From a bacterium (GTDB lineage: Bacteria; Myxococcota_A; Polyangia; Nannocystales; Nannocystaceae), in contig JANSYI010000054.1 in the NCBI GenBank assembly GCA_024742475.1, forward strand, positions 1-38,134: a stretch of DNA of 38,134 bases, in the 5' to 3' direction. Below, in pieces: positions 8,036-14,783 of the stretch; position 1 is the first letter of the stretch; each line of letters begins with the position of its first letter. The position numbers and the translations under genes are program-made. Below the pieces are notes generated by a model that was given only the letters and a program-made list of their open reading frames with translations, had not been told where the DNA came from and did no database searches.

Positions 8036-9160
8036 TCACGTGGTGGCCAGAGGGAGTCGGAACCAGAACGTCGAGCCGTGACCGACGCCGTCGCTGCGAG
8101 CGCCGACCTGACCGTCGTGGGCGTGCACGAGCTCTCTGACCAGCGAGAGGCCGAGGCCGAGGCCCGAGCCTCGCTTGCCCTCTCGCCCGACCCGTTGAAA
8201 GCGCCCGAACACCGACGAGAGGAACGCCTCGGGGATGCCGCGGCCCGTGTCGGTGATGGTGCACAGCGCGGCGCCATCGGACGCCTGCAGCTCGACCGCG
8301 ATGGACCCCTCGTTGGTGAACTTGAGCGCGTTGCCCAGCAGGTTCGCGAAGACCTGCCTCAGTCGGGCATCGTCGCCGAGCAGGATCAGGCTGCGCGACG
8401 GAAACGCCGTCCGCAGTTCGATCCGACGCTTCTCGCAGTGCGTCGCGAACTCGGCGCATTCCTCTCGGCCGAGCTCGACGAGGTCGAGGGTGTCGCGTTC
8501 GATCGACAAGTGCCCGGTCGAAGCGTTGAAGCTGTCGACGAGGTCGTCGATGATGCCGTTCATCTTGGTGAACGTGCGGCGGACGATCGGGGCGGTCGCG
8601 TGCTGGTCTCGTTCGAGCTGCTCTGCGGCCAGTGACAGGGTCCCCAAGGGGGTGCGGAGCTCGTGGGCGACCGTTGCGAGGAGCCTGTCCATCGCTCGGC
8701 TGGCCGCTTGTGCCTCTGCGTGTCGGCGGTTTGCGACCGCGAGCGCGTGCTGCGACAGCGCGTACCGAATCGAGCGTTCGAGCATGGGCGCGTCGACGTC
8801 GGTCTTGACGAGGTAGTCTGCGGCCCCGGCTGCCATCGCTGCGAGGTCGGAGGCGCGGCTCCTCATCCCCGTCAGCACCACGAACGGCCCCTCGAAGCCC
8901 GACTCGTCGCGCCTGCGGATGAGATCGAGTCCGTCTTCGGTGTCGAGGCGGTAGTCGACCAGGCAGATGTCGATGGGCTCGGTCGCCAGGCATTCGAGCG
9001 CCTCGGTCAGGGTTGCCGCCTCTGCGATCTCCGGACGGAAGCACTGCGATGCCTCGAGGTGTCGCTTGAAGATCAACCGGTGATCCTCATCGTCGTCGAC
9101 GACGAGGATGCGTACGGTATCCGAGGCGGCCCCGGACAAGGTGATCGGCGGTTCGCTCAA
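8036..9160 (-). CDS. hybrid receiver-histidine kinase (REC then HisKA-HATPase)
   Basis: Predicted 374-residue soluble signalling protein with no membrane segment. Residues 16-135 are a receiver domain (acidic pocket VDDDED at 21-26, phospho-acceptor Asp69 in LVDYRLD, Thr97, Lys119). Residues 155-225 are a HisKA dimerisation domain with His166 in the H-box VAHELRTPLG. The C-terminus is a HATPase with N-box NLLGNALKF (Asn277), G1 DTGRGIP (304-310) and G2 GSGLGLGL (331-338). The order, receiver first, suggests the kinase is controlled by phosphorylation from another kinase rather than by its own sensor. The TTG start at 9160 is chosen because a TAGACT box lies 7 bp before it; TTG at 9139 is an alternative. 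Confidence 0.9.
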   Translation of the reverse strand: MSEPPITLSGAASDTVRILVVDDDEDHRLIFKRHLEASQCFRPEIAEAATLTEALECLATEPIDICLVDYRLDTEDGLDLIRRRDESGFEGPFVVLTGMRSRASDLAAMAAGAADYLVKTDVDAPMLERSIRYALSQHALAVANRRHAEAQAASRAMDRLLATVAHELRTPLGTLSLAAEQLERDQHATAPIVRRTFTKMNGIIDDLVDSFNASTGHLSIERDTLDLVELGREECAEFATHCEKRRIELRTAFPSRSLILLGDDARLRQVFANLLGNALKFTNEGSIAVELQASDGAALCTITDTGRGIPEAFLSSVFGRFQRVGREGKRGSGLGLGLSLVRELVHAHDGQVGARSDGVGHGSTFWFRLPLATT

Positions 9161-9167
9161 CGGCGGG

Positions 9168-9173
9168 AGTCTA
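9168..9173 (-). promoter_or_regulatory. -10 box for the 9160 kinase gene (leaderless TTG start)
   Basis: TAGACT-CCCGCCG-TTG on the minus strand, with 7 bp between box and start codon. It supports the otherwise ambiguous TTG start. Confidence 0.45.
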
Positions 9174-9313
9174 GTCCAAGATCGGCGTCTCGCATGCGCG
9201 AGGATCCCCTTGCGCGGCGCCGCCTGCGGAACCGGAGTCTCGGGCGTCGCCACGCTTACGTGCTTCGCGGAGGGCGAACCCGCGGCGTGTTGGCGCGAGG
9301 ATCCTCGAGCCCG

Positions 9314-9319
9314 TACGCT
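9314..9319 (+). promoter_or_regulatory. -10 box for the 9327 gene (leaderless GTG start)
   Basis: TACGCT-GCGCCCC-GTG: the box ends 7 bp before the GTG. It lies in the 166-bp divergent gap shared with the kinase promoter at 9168. Confidence 0.45.
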
Positions 9320-9326
9320 GCGCCCC

Positions 9327-9593
9327 GTGGCGAAGCCAACACGTGCAGCCAAGTCGATGAGCGTCGTGGCGCTCGTGCTCGCCGGCGTCAGCCTGGCGAT
9401 CTCCGCCTACGTCACCGTCGAGTCGCCCTATTACCGAGACACGCTGCGCATCCTCGCGTACCTCGCCTTCGGGACAGGCGTGGTCGCGGCGCTCGTCGGC
9501 GTCGTCGCGGGCGTGAAGCGAGCGCCGCTGGGCTGGGCCGCGGTGTTGCTGGGCGCAGCGGGTGCGGGGTGGCAATTCTCCTGGGCCGTGTAG
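9327..9593 (+). CDS. small integral membrane protein
   Basis: Predicted 88-residue protein with three hydrophobic segments: MSVVALVLAGVSLAISAYV (about 11-29), a second around LRILAYLAFGTGVVAALVGVVAG (about 39-61) and a third, LGWAAVLLGAAGAGWQF (about 67-83). The loops are short and the N-terminus (KPTRAAK) is basic. It belongs to no family I can name. The GTG at 9327 fits the TACGCT box; an ATG at 9357 is also in frame but would start inside the first segment. It is transcribed divergently from the REC-kinase gene, which is only circumstantial evidence of a shared function. Confidence 0.6.
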   Translation: MAKPTRAAKSMSVVALVLAGVSLAISAYVTVESPYYRDTLRILAYLAFGTGVVAALVGVVAGVKRAPLGWAAVLLGAAGAGWQFSWAV

Positions 9594-9612
9594 CGCGAAA
9601 TCGCGCAAGACG

Positions 9613-9625
9613 CGACAATATGTCG
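9613..9625. promoter_or_regulatory. AT-rich palindrome upstream of the DUF3102-like gene
   Basis: CGACA-ATA-TGTCG is a perfect 5-bp inverted repeat within the only AT-rich pocket of the 97-bp gap between the 9593 stop and the 9691 start. It may be an operator or part of the promoter of the 9691 gene. A second small hairpin (GCGCG-AAAT-CGCGC) overlaps the upstream stop codon but has no T-run. Confidence 0.3.
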
Positions 9626-9690
9626 TATTTGTAGAGGCGACAGCGCGAGGCGGATTCACGCCCGGCCAGGTCTTGGCGCATCATGTCCGC

Positions 9691-10380
9691 ATGGCTCGGC
9701 CGCGAAAGAAGCTCGCCAAGCGCTCGGCCCGGCGGAGCCCTGCGCGTCGCACCCCCGCCGCCTCATCCGACTTGGCGGCGACCGAGAGCACGGAGCATCG
9801 CCTGACACGTGAGATCCTCGAGCTCGACCGACGCAGCAAGGCGCGTGTCGTGGCTGACGTCGTGGCGATCGGGCAGCGCATGCAGGCGCTTCAGCGCCAC
9901 CTCGGATTCGGCCAGTGGTTGTCGTGGCTCAGCGCGCAGCTGCCGTTCAGCCCTCGCACCGCGCAGCGCTACATCGCCGTCGCGCGCTGGGCCGAGGAGT
10001 TCCCCGACGACTACGAACACTTCGCCGGGCTCGGACTCGGCAAGCTTCAGCTGCTCGCCGGGCTCACGCCTGCGCAGCGCGCCCGCTTCCGTAGCCAGCA
10101 GCGGTTCCAGATCCCCGGCACCCGCACGCGAAAGACGCTGGCGCTGATGACCCACGAGCAGCTCGATCGCGTGATTCGGGGCATGAACAGCCTGACGGCT
10201 CGACCGCCCACGCTGCCTCCGACCAAGCTTCTGCAGCGGTTCCGACACCGACTCGCAGGCCTGGACGTGTTGGCCGACTCGCTGCGCGCCAACGCTGACG
10301 CCCTACCGGCCGAGGAGGTCGAGGAGGCCGCCGAGGAGCTCGAGGCGCTGCTCGAAGAAGTACGCAGCATGCTGCCCTGA
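9691..10380 (+). CDS. DUF3102-like protein
   Basis: Predicted 229-residue cytoplasmic protein. The Lys/Arg-rich N-terminus (1-25) could touch DNA. Residues about 35-110 match the style of DUF3102: a helix ending in LQRHLGFGQWLSWLSAQL, followed by PFSPRTAQRYIAVARWAEEF, where the SxRTAQRY segment is the family's signature. Later regions are helical (GLGKLQLLAGLTPAQRARF, MTHEQLDRVIRGMNS), with an acidic coiled-coil-like C-terminus (EEVEEAAEELEALLEEV). DUF3102 proteins occur on mobile elements and some chromosomes, and their function is unknown. ATG 9691 is taken as the start; the open frame upstream of it has no coding character. It converges on the 10389 gene, 8 bp away. Confidence 0.75.
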   Translation: MARPRKKLAKRSARRSPARRTPAASSDLAATESTEHRLTREILELDRRSKARVVADVVAIGQRMQALQRHLGFGQWLSWLSAQLPFSPRTAQRYIAVARWAEEFPDDYEHFAGLGLGKLQLLAGLTPAQRARFRSQQRFQIPGTRTRKTLALMTHEQLDRVIRGMNSLTARPPTLPPTKLLQRFRHRLAGLDVLADSLRANADALPAEEVEEAAEELEALLEEVRSMLP

Positions 10381-10388
10381 GTCTCTGC

Positions 10389-12431
10389 TCACCCCGGGTC
10401 GCAGACGCCGTCGCAGAAGTTCACCGCCTCGCCCTGCAGGAAGTAGTGCGTCGCGGTCTGCACCGCGGCGGGCACGTCGGTGAGCTGGCCGTGCGGGTCT
10501 TCCCCCTCGCGCATCGGCTCGTTGCCCAGCGGCTCGGGCGGCAGGCCGAAGTCGTACTCGACCAGGGCCGAGTCGAGCGGACCCTCGACCTGCTCGAGCC
10601 CCCACACCTCGCGCGGGTTCTCGGCGAGCAGCGGGACGCCGATGGTGCGCGCCATGACGTGCGCGCCCAAGGTGGTGACCTGGTGGTCGCCGATCGCGTC
10701 GAGCAGCAGCACCTGATGCGAGGGCGTGCCGGGCAAGGTGTCCTCGATGATGTGGCGCGAGAGCCCGGAGGGCTCGGCGCGGTCCCACAGCAGCTGGACG
10801 AGGCCGAGCAGCATCTGCCGGTCGAACGCCTGCGGGTAGGTCGAGTTGATGACGTCCGCGAAGCTGTCGAAGTTGACGCTGCGCTCGAGCAGCAGGTTGT
10901 AGGACTGCCCCGGCACGGCGAGGACACCACGGGTGACGTCGGTGGCCAGCGCCATGTAGCTCGCGCCCATGATGCCGCCCTGGCTGCCGCCGTAGTAGTA
11001 GGTCGTGTCGCCGTCGAGCATGCTCTGGCCTTCGTACGTGAAGGCCGGGTCGTCGACGATGCTCGTCCGCAGCATGCGAGTGACGAGCAGGAAGTTGACG
11101 AGCGACTGCTGGAGGCGGTCGGGCAGGGTGCGGAACTGGCCGAGGTTGCCGTTGGACACGATGAGTCCGACCAGCGCCGGGTCTTCGGAGGACATGCCGA
11201 TCCAGTCGACCCCGACGAAGGTGATGTTGGCCGCGTTGGACAGCTCGCCGAACGCCGAGGCCTCGACCTGGGAGCGGCTGCCGAAGAGGCCGTGCCCGAA
11301 CAGGACCCCCGGCGCTGGGGCGTCTTGGGCGGAGTAGGGGACCATGGCCGTGAACCCGTAGCGCGCGGTGGCGTTGGCCACGGGCACCCCGTCGCCGTCC
11401 AAGGTCAGCACGCCGCCGGGGCCGGGGTCGTCGAGGAACAGCGGCACCTCGATCTCCCCTTCGATGCGGCGGAAGATGCTCTCGGAGACGTCTTCGTCCA
11501 CCGAGAGGATCTCGTAGGTGGGCCCGTCGCCGACCGCTTCGAGGGCGGCGTCGCGCATGGCCAGCACGCGGCCGTTGGTGTCCTCGCGGCTGGCCACGGT
11601 GAAGTCCCAGGCGAGCTGGAGGTCTTCGCGGGCGACCCCTGCGTCCTGAAGCTGGGCGAAGATGTCGATGTACAGCGGGCGCCTGTCTTCGACGGCCGCG
11701 TCATCGCTGGGCGTGCCATCTCGAAGGGCCGCGAACGCTTCGGACGCGGCGACGACCGACCCGCCCTCGTCGACCATGCCGCGGACGGCGACGATGTAGC
11801 GGTGCGTGTACTCGAGCGTGACCGCGGGCTGGATCATCAGCGACGCCTCCTCGGCGGGCGCGTTGACGTCGAGCTCGGCGAAGTGCGGCACCCGCTCCCC
11901 GGTCGTCACGTCGAGCAGGATGGTCGGCGAGTCGTCCCCGAGGGAGTCGGCGATGTGCAGGGAATCGGCCAGGCCTGTCGCCACGGCACCTTCGAGGTGC
12001 GCCAAGATCGTGCCGCCGGGGGAGAAGCCGTCGCGGTCGTTGAACGCGTCTGGCTCGCCTTGAAACCCATCGTTGGTGGGCGGCATGGTCGCGCGCGACA
12101 GGGCGAGTCGGCGTCCGCTGGGGGTCGACGCGTCGGCGACCGAGAAGACGTTGTTGGGGAACGGGTAGCCGCAGTAGGTCGGGACCAGCGGGTCGCACTC
12201 GAGGTTGGGCCAGTCCACCACGGCCTCGCCCGTGGTGCTCCCGGAGGTGCTGGCGTCGTCGCTGGTGCTTCCGTCTCCGCTCGAGACGGAGCCCGAGGTG
12301 GAGTCCGAGGTCGTGCCCGTCGTCTCGGCGCCACCGCTCGAGCCTTCGCCGCCCGCCGCGGCGTCGTCGCCTCCGCATGCGCACGCCATCAACGCCGACA
12401 GGATCAACCCTCGAACACCACGCTCCGCCAT
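10389..12431 (-). CDS. large alpha/beta-hydrolase lipoprotein
   Basis: Predicted 680-residue cell-envelope lipoprotein and serine hydrolase. The signal peptide ends in LMAC (Cys17), followed by a Ser/Thr/Gly spacer to about residue 72. The segment DPLVPTYCGYPFPNNVFS (80-97) and the region to about 330 are typical of the N-terminal half of bacterial lipase-like lipoproteins. The hydrolase core starts near 355: oxyanion region GVLFGHGLFGS (375-385), nucleophile elbow GGSQGG with Ser483, probable acid in LLLDAIGDHQV and probable His in GEDPHGQLTDV. The last two Cys (NFCDGVCDPG) may form a disulfide. The substrate (lipid, ester or peptide) is unknown. The start is fixed by a TATCAT box 6 bp upstream. 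Confidence 0.85.
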   Translation of the reverse strand: MAERGVRGLILSALMACACGGDDAAAGGEGSSGGAETTGTTSDSTSGSVSSGDGSTSDDASTSGSTTGEAVVDWPNLECDPLVPTYCGYPFPNNVFSVADASTPSGRRLALSRATMPPTNDGFQGEPDAFNDRDGFSPGGTILAHLEGAVATGLADSLHIADSLGDDSPTILLDVTTGERVPHFAELDVNAPAEEASLMIQPAVTLEYTHRYIVAVRGMVDEGGSVVAASEAFAALRDGTPSDDAAVEDRRPLYIDIFAQLQDAGVAREDLQLAWDFTVASREDTNGRVLAMRDAALEAVGDGPTYEILSVDEDVSESIFRRIEGEIEVPLFLDDPGPGGVLTLDGDGVPVANATARYGFTAMVPYSAQDAPAPGVLFGHGLFGSRSQVEASAFGELSNAANITFVGVDWIGMSSEDPALVGLIVSNGNLGQFRTLPDRLQQSLVNFLLVTRMLRTSIVDDPAFTYEGQSMLDGDTTYYYGGSQGGIMGASYMALATDVTRGVLAVPGQSYNLLLERSVNFDSFADVINSTYPQAFDRQMLLGLVQLLWDRAEPSGLSRHIIEDTLPGTPSHQVLLLDAIGDHQVTTLGAHVMARTIGVPLLAENPREVWGLEQVEGPLDSALVEYDFGLPPEPLGNEPMREGEDPHGQLTDVPAAVQTATHYFLQGEAVNFCDGVCDPG

Positions 12432-12437
12432 CGGCGC

Positions 12438-12443
12438 ATGATA
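12438..12443 (-). promoter_or_regulatory. -10 box for the 12431 hydrolase (leaderless start)
   Basis: TATCAT-GCGCCG-ATG on the minus strand, 6 bp gap. It lies in the 37-bp gap after the small membrane gene and so provides an independent promoter for the hydrolase. Confidence 0.55.
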
Positions 12444-12468
12444 CCCGAGGGCGTTGCAGCACGGGCTG

Positions 12469-12693
12469 CTAGAGCGACCGGCCGACCCGCGCGAGGCGGG
12501 CGACCACGAACCAGATCATGCCGACGGCCATGCCGATGCTCGCGGGCATGATGAGCCCGTCGATGCCCACGAGCGTGGCGAGCACGTACGCCAGCCCAGA
12601 GACGAGCAGCAGCATGAAGCCCCCGCCTGCGACGACGGAACCGAAGGCGAGGTCGCGACCCCGAGTGGAGGGATGAGCGTCGGAGTGCGGCAT
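12469..12693 (-). CDS. small two-helix membrane protein
   Basis: Predicted 74-residue protein. A polar N-terminus (MPHSDAHPSTRGRD) precedes two hydrophobic helices, about 17-42 (FGSVVAGGGFMLLLVSGLAY and onward) and 48-66 (LIMPASIGMAVGMIWFVVAR), and a short basic tail (RLARVGRSL). No family is recognised. It is transcribed in the same direction as the 680-residue hydrolase lipoprotein, 37 bp upstream of it. A TATGCT box ends 12 bp before the ATG, so a very short leader is expected. Confidence 0.65.
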   Translation of the reverse strand: MPHSDAHPSTRGRDLAFGSVVAGGGFMLLLVSGLAYVLATLVGIDGLIMPASIGMAVGMIWFVVARLARVGRSL

Positions 12694-12705
12694 GGCGACC
12701 GTTCG

Positions 12706-12711
12706 AGCATA
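12706..12711 (-). promoter_or_regulatory. -10 box for the 12693 gene (short leader)
   Basis: TATGCT on the minus strand ends 12 bp before the ATG at 12693, predicting a leader of about 5 nt with no room for a ribosome site. Confidence 0.35.
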
Positions 12712-12750
12712 CCCTCGCTTCGTCCCGGTTCAAGCGCGACGATCGTTCGC

Positions 12751-12756
12751 TACACT
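12751..12756 (+). promoter_or_regulatory. -10 box for the 12763 gene (leaderless GTG start)
   Basis: TACACT-TCCTCG-GTG, 6 bp gap. The same hexamer precedes the GTG at 32427. Confidence 0.55.
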
Positions 12757-12762
12757 TCCTCG

Positions 12763-13266
12763 GTGGGCAAGCGCGTAACGGGCACCGGGCCGATTCGAAG
12801 CAAGGCGCTGGTCTTGTACGATGGGACGAAGACGCCGCACCGGTCGTGTGGGATCGCGCTGGCCGAGACGTTCGGCCGCCCGACGGCGCCGTATCAGTCG
12901 CTGCGGCGTGGGGGCATCACGGGCCAGGGAACCTGCGGCGCCATCATGGCCGGCCAGCTGCTGCTCGGGGAGTTCCTCGGCGACCCCTCGCCCACGGGCG
13001 CTGTCACTGCGGCGCTCGCAGAGGCGTCGGCGTCGTACCAGCGCCGCGTCCGGGACGAGCTCGATCGCGGGAGCAGCCCCGACCTCGTGTGCAACTCGCT
13101 GACGGCGCCCCACGGCCCGTTCAAGGCCCCCGCTCGGCACGCGTTTTGTACGGATCTGGTGGGCCAGGTCGCACAGCTCGTGGACGAAACCCTGCGAGAA
13201 CACGGCGTCGAGGTGCCTGCAACACCGTTCGAGCTCGCCGACGGCAAGGTCTTCGATCCAGGCTAG
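12763..13266 (+). CDS. C_GCAxxG_C_C-type redox protein (probable)
   Basis: Predicted 167-residue soluble protein. The core (about residues 24-70: HRSCGIALAETFG, then GGITGQGTCGAIMAGQLLLG) resembles proteins of the C_GCAxxG_C_C family, whose conserved cysteines are thought to carry redox or cofactor chemistry. Two further cysteines follow at LVCNSL and AFCTDLV, giving the usual four. The helical C-terminus (LVGQVAQLVDETLREHG) completes a typical length. The GTG start is chosen because a TACACT box lies 6 bp before it. The kinase gene at 13295 follows 28 bp later but has its own possible -10 box, so co-transcription is only possible. The precise redox partner cannot be inferred. Confidence 0.65.
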   Translation: MGKRVTGTGPIRSKALVLYDGTKTPHRSCGIALAETFGRPTAPYQSLRRGGITGQGTCGAIMAGQLLLGEFLGDPSPTGAVTAALAEASASYQRRVRDELDRGSSPDLVCNSLTAPHGPFKAPARHAFCTDLVGQVAQLVDETLREHGVEVPATPFELADGKVFDPG

Positions 13267-13277
13267 TCCGCACGTCG

Positions 13278-13283
13278 TACCAT
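13278..13283 (+). promoter_or_regulatory. -10 box for the 13295 kinase gene (short leader)
   Basis: TACCAT ends 11 bp before the GTG at 13295, within the 28-bp gap after the redox gene. A leader of about 4-5 nt is predicted. Confidence 0.35.
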
Positions 13284-13294
13284 GTGGGCCTGAC

Positions 13295-14707
13295 GTGTCC
13301 TCCGGGAGCAGCTACACGGGATCAGAGCCCGAGGTGATCTTCGAGCCGTCGGCCGGCGCGGTCCTCAGCGACCGCTACGTGCTGGAGTCAGCGGTCGAAC
13401 AGGGCGCTGCGGGGGTGGTCTGGCGGGGCCGGCACGCGGCGATCGGGAAGCGCGTCGCGATCAAGATCCTCAAGGCCGAGCACGCGCGCGACGAGGACGA
13501 CTGGGCGATCAAGCGGATGCTCCGCGAGGCGCGGCTGCTCTCGCAGATTCAGCACCCCTCCGTCGTCGACGTGCTCGACTTTGGCGAGCAGGGCGGTTGC
13601 CCATACATCGTGATGGAGCTTCTCGAGGGGCGAACGCTTGCGAAGGCCCTGCGCGAGGACGGGGCGATCCCCTGGGACCGCGCGGCCGTGTTGATCGAGC
13701 AGATGATCGAGGGGCTCGATGCGGCGCATCGCGTCGGCGTGATTCACCGCGACCTCAAGCCGGCCAACATCATCCTCGTGCGCGCCGACTCGCGGGCGAA
13801 GCTCATCGACTTCGGCATCGCTGGCGCCCGAGGCCGGACGCGGATCACGATGGACGGCGAGGTGCTCGGCACGCCGCACTTCATGAGCCCCGAGCAGTCG
13901 CGGACGATGGACCTCACCGCGACCAGCGACATCTACAGCTTTGGCTGCGTCGTGTTCGCGATGCTCGCCGGTCGTCCACCGTACGTGGGCAAGATCGCCG
14001 AGATCGTGCGGCAGCACGTCAAGGGGCCGGTGCCCGCAGTGTCCCAGCTCGTCGGGCCCGACGTGCCGCGCGACGTGTGCCTGGCGATCCAGCGGTGCAT
14101 GGCCAAGAACCCGGACGAGCGGTTTCAGTCGATGTCCGAGGTGCACCACGCCATGCTCGGTCGACCTCTGGGGACGTCGCGAGCCCTGATCACCGCCCGG
14201 ACGCGGGCGCGCGGGCGGTCACGCAAGCGTGGGGTCGTCACCGCCGTTGCAGCCGGTGGCGCGTTCGCGCTGTCACTGGCGGCTGGCGCGATGGTGCTGT
14301 GGAACCCCTGGGAAGACTCCGGCGCCACGGCACCCGCGGCGGAGCCTCGCCCCGCGGCGGCGGCTGGAGTCCAGCCCGAGCCGGTGGCCGATCCCGAGAT
14401 CCCGGCGGCTTCCGAAGCTGCCCAGCGTCCAGCGCCCGAGCCCGAGCCCGAGCCCGAGCTTCCGGTGGAGGTGGCCAAGCCCAAACACGTGGACGCGCCG
14501 CCCGAGCCCGAGCCGGCGGGGTCCGCACGCCCCCGCAGGCCCAAGCGACCTACATCCAAGCCCGACGCCGAGGTTTCGCAGCCCTCCGAGCCCGCGCCCG
14601 AGCCTGAGGCCGCGCCTACGCCGACCCCCGAGCCACCGCCGCCGCAGCCCAAGCCCGACGTGGTCGAAAAGGTGGGCGGCCTGAAGAATCCGTTCGACGC
14701 CGAGTGA
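13295..14707 (+). CDS. Ser/Thr protein kinase, single-pass membrane
   Basis: Predicted 470-residue Hanks-type kinase. The kinase domain spans about 28-295: VAIK lysine (Lys57), catalytic HRDLKPANI (151-159, Asp153), DFG (172-174), SPE (198-200) and SDIYSFGC. The glycine loop reads VEQGAAGVV, so the first glycine of GxGxxG is Glu35; the enzyme is probably still active because all catalytic residues are present. One membrane helix (about 314-336) is followed by a Pro/Glu-rich extracytoplasmic tail with runs of EPEPEPE and no sensor domain. The tail could span periplasm or bind the cell wall. A 76-bp gap separates it from the 1600-residue TPR gene downstream. Confidence 0.92.
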   Translation: MSSGSSYTGSEPEVIFEPSAGAVLSDRYVLESAVEQGAAGVVWRGRHAAIGKRVAIKILKAEHARDEDDWAIKRMLREARLLSQIQHPSVVDVLDFGEQGGCPYIVMELLEGRTLAKALREDGAIPWDRAAVLIEQMIEGLDAAHRVGVIHRDLKPANIILVRADSRAKLIDFGIAGARGRTRITMDGEVLGTPHFMSPEQSRTMDLTATSDIYSFGCVVFAMLAGRPPYVGKIAEIVRQHVKGPVPAVSQLVGPDVPRDVCLAIQRCMAKNPDERFQSMSEVHHAMLGRPLGTSRALITARTRARGRSRKRGVVTAVAAGGAFALSLAAGAMVLWNPWEDSGATAPAAEPRPAAAAGVQPEPVADPEIPAASEAAQRPAPEPEPEPELPVEVAKPKHVDAPPEPEPAGSARPRRPKRPTSKPDAEVSQPSEPAPEPEAAPTPTPEPPPPQPKPDVVEKVGGLKNPFDAE

Positions 14708-14764
14708 GCCTACCGGGCATCGCATCCGTGAGGGCGTTTCTTGCGCGTTCGCGCGCGCGGGCAG

Positions 14765-14770
14765 TACCCT
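14765..14770 (+). promoter_or_regulatory. -10 box for the 14784 gene (short leader)
   Basis: TACCCT ends 13 bp before the ATG at 14784. The expected leader of about 6-7 nt (within GCATTTTC) has no Shine-Dalgarno sequence. Confidence 0.3.
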
Positions 14771-14783
14771 GGCCCGCATTTTC

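Noticed and set aside
6676..8139. 487-codon open frame on the plus strand over the amidohydrolase
   Set aside because: The minus strand encodes all M20 motifs; the plus translation is low-complexity Asp/Val/Gly/Arg.
9593..9606. hairpin GCGCG-AAAT-CGCGC at the stop codon of the 9327 gene, as a terminator
   Set aside because: The stem is only 5 bp and no T-run follows, so it does not qualify as an intrinsic terminator.
10446..12551. 701-codon open frame on the plus strand
   Set aside because: It is a shadow of the alpha/beta-hydrolase lipoprotein, with no signal peptide or domain; the minus frame has lipobox and GGSQGG.
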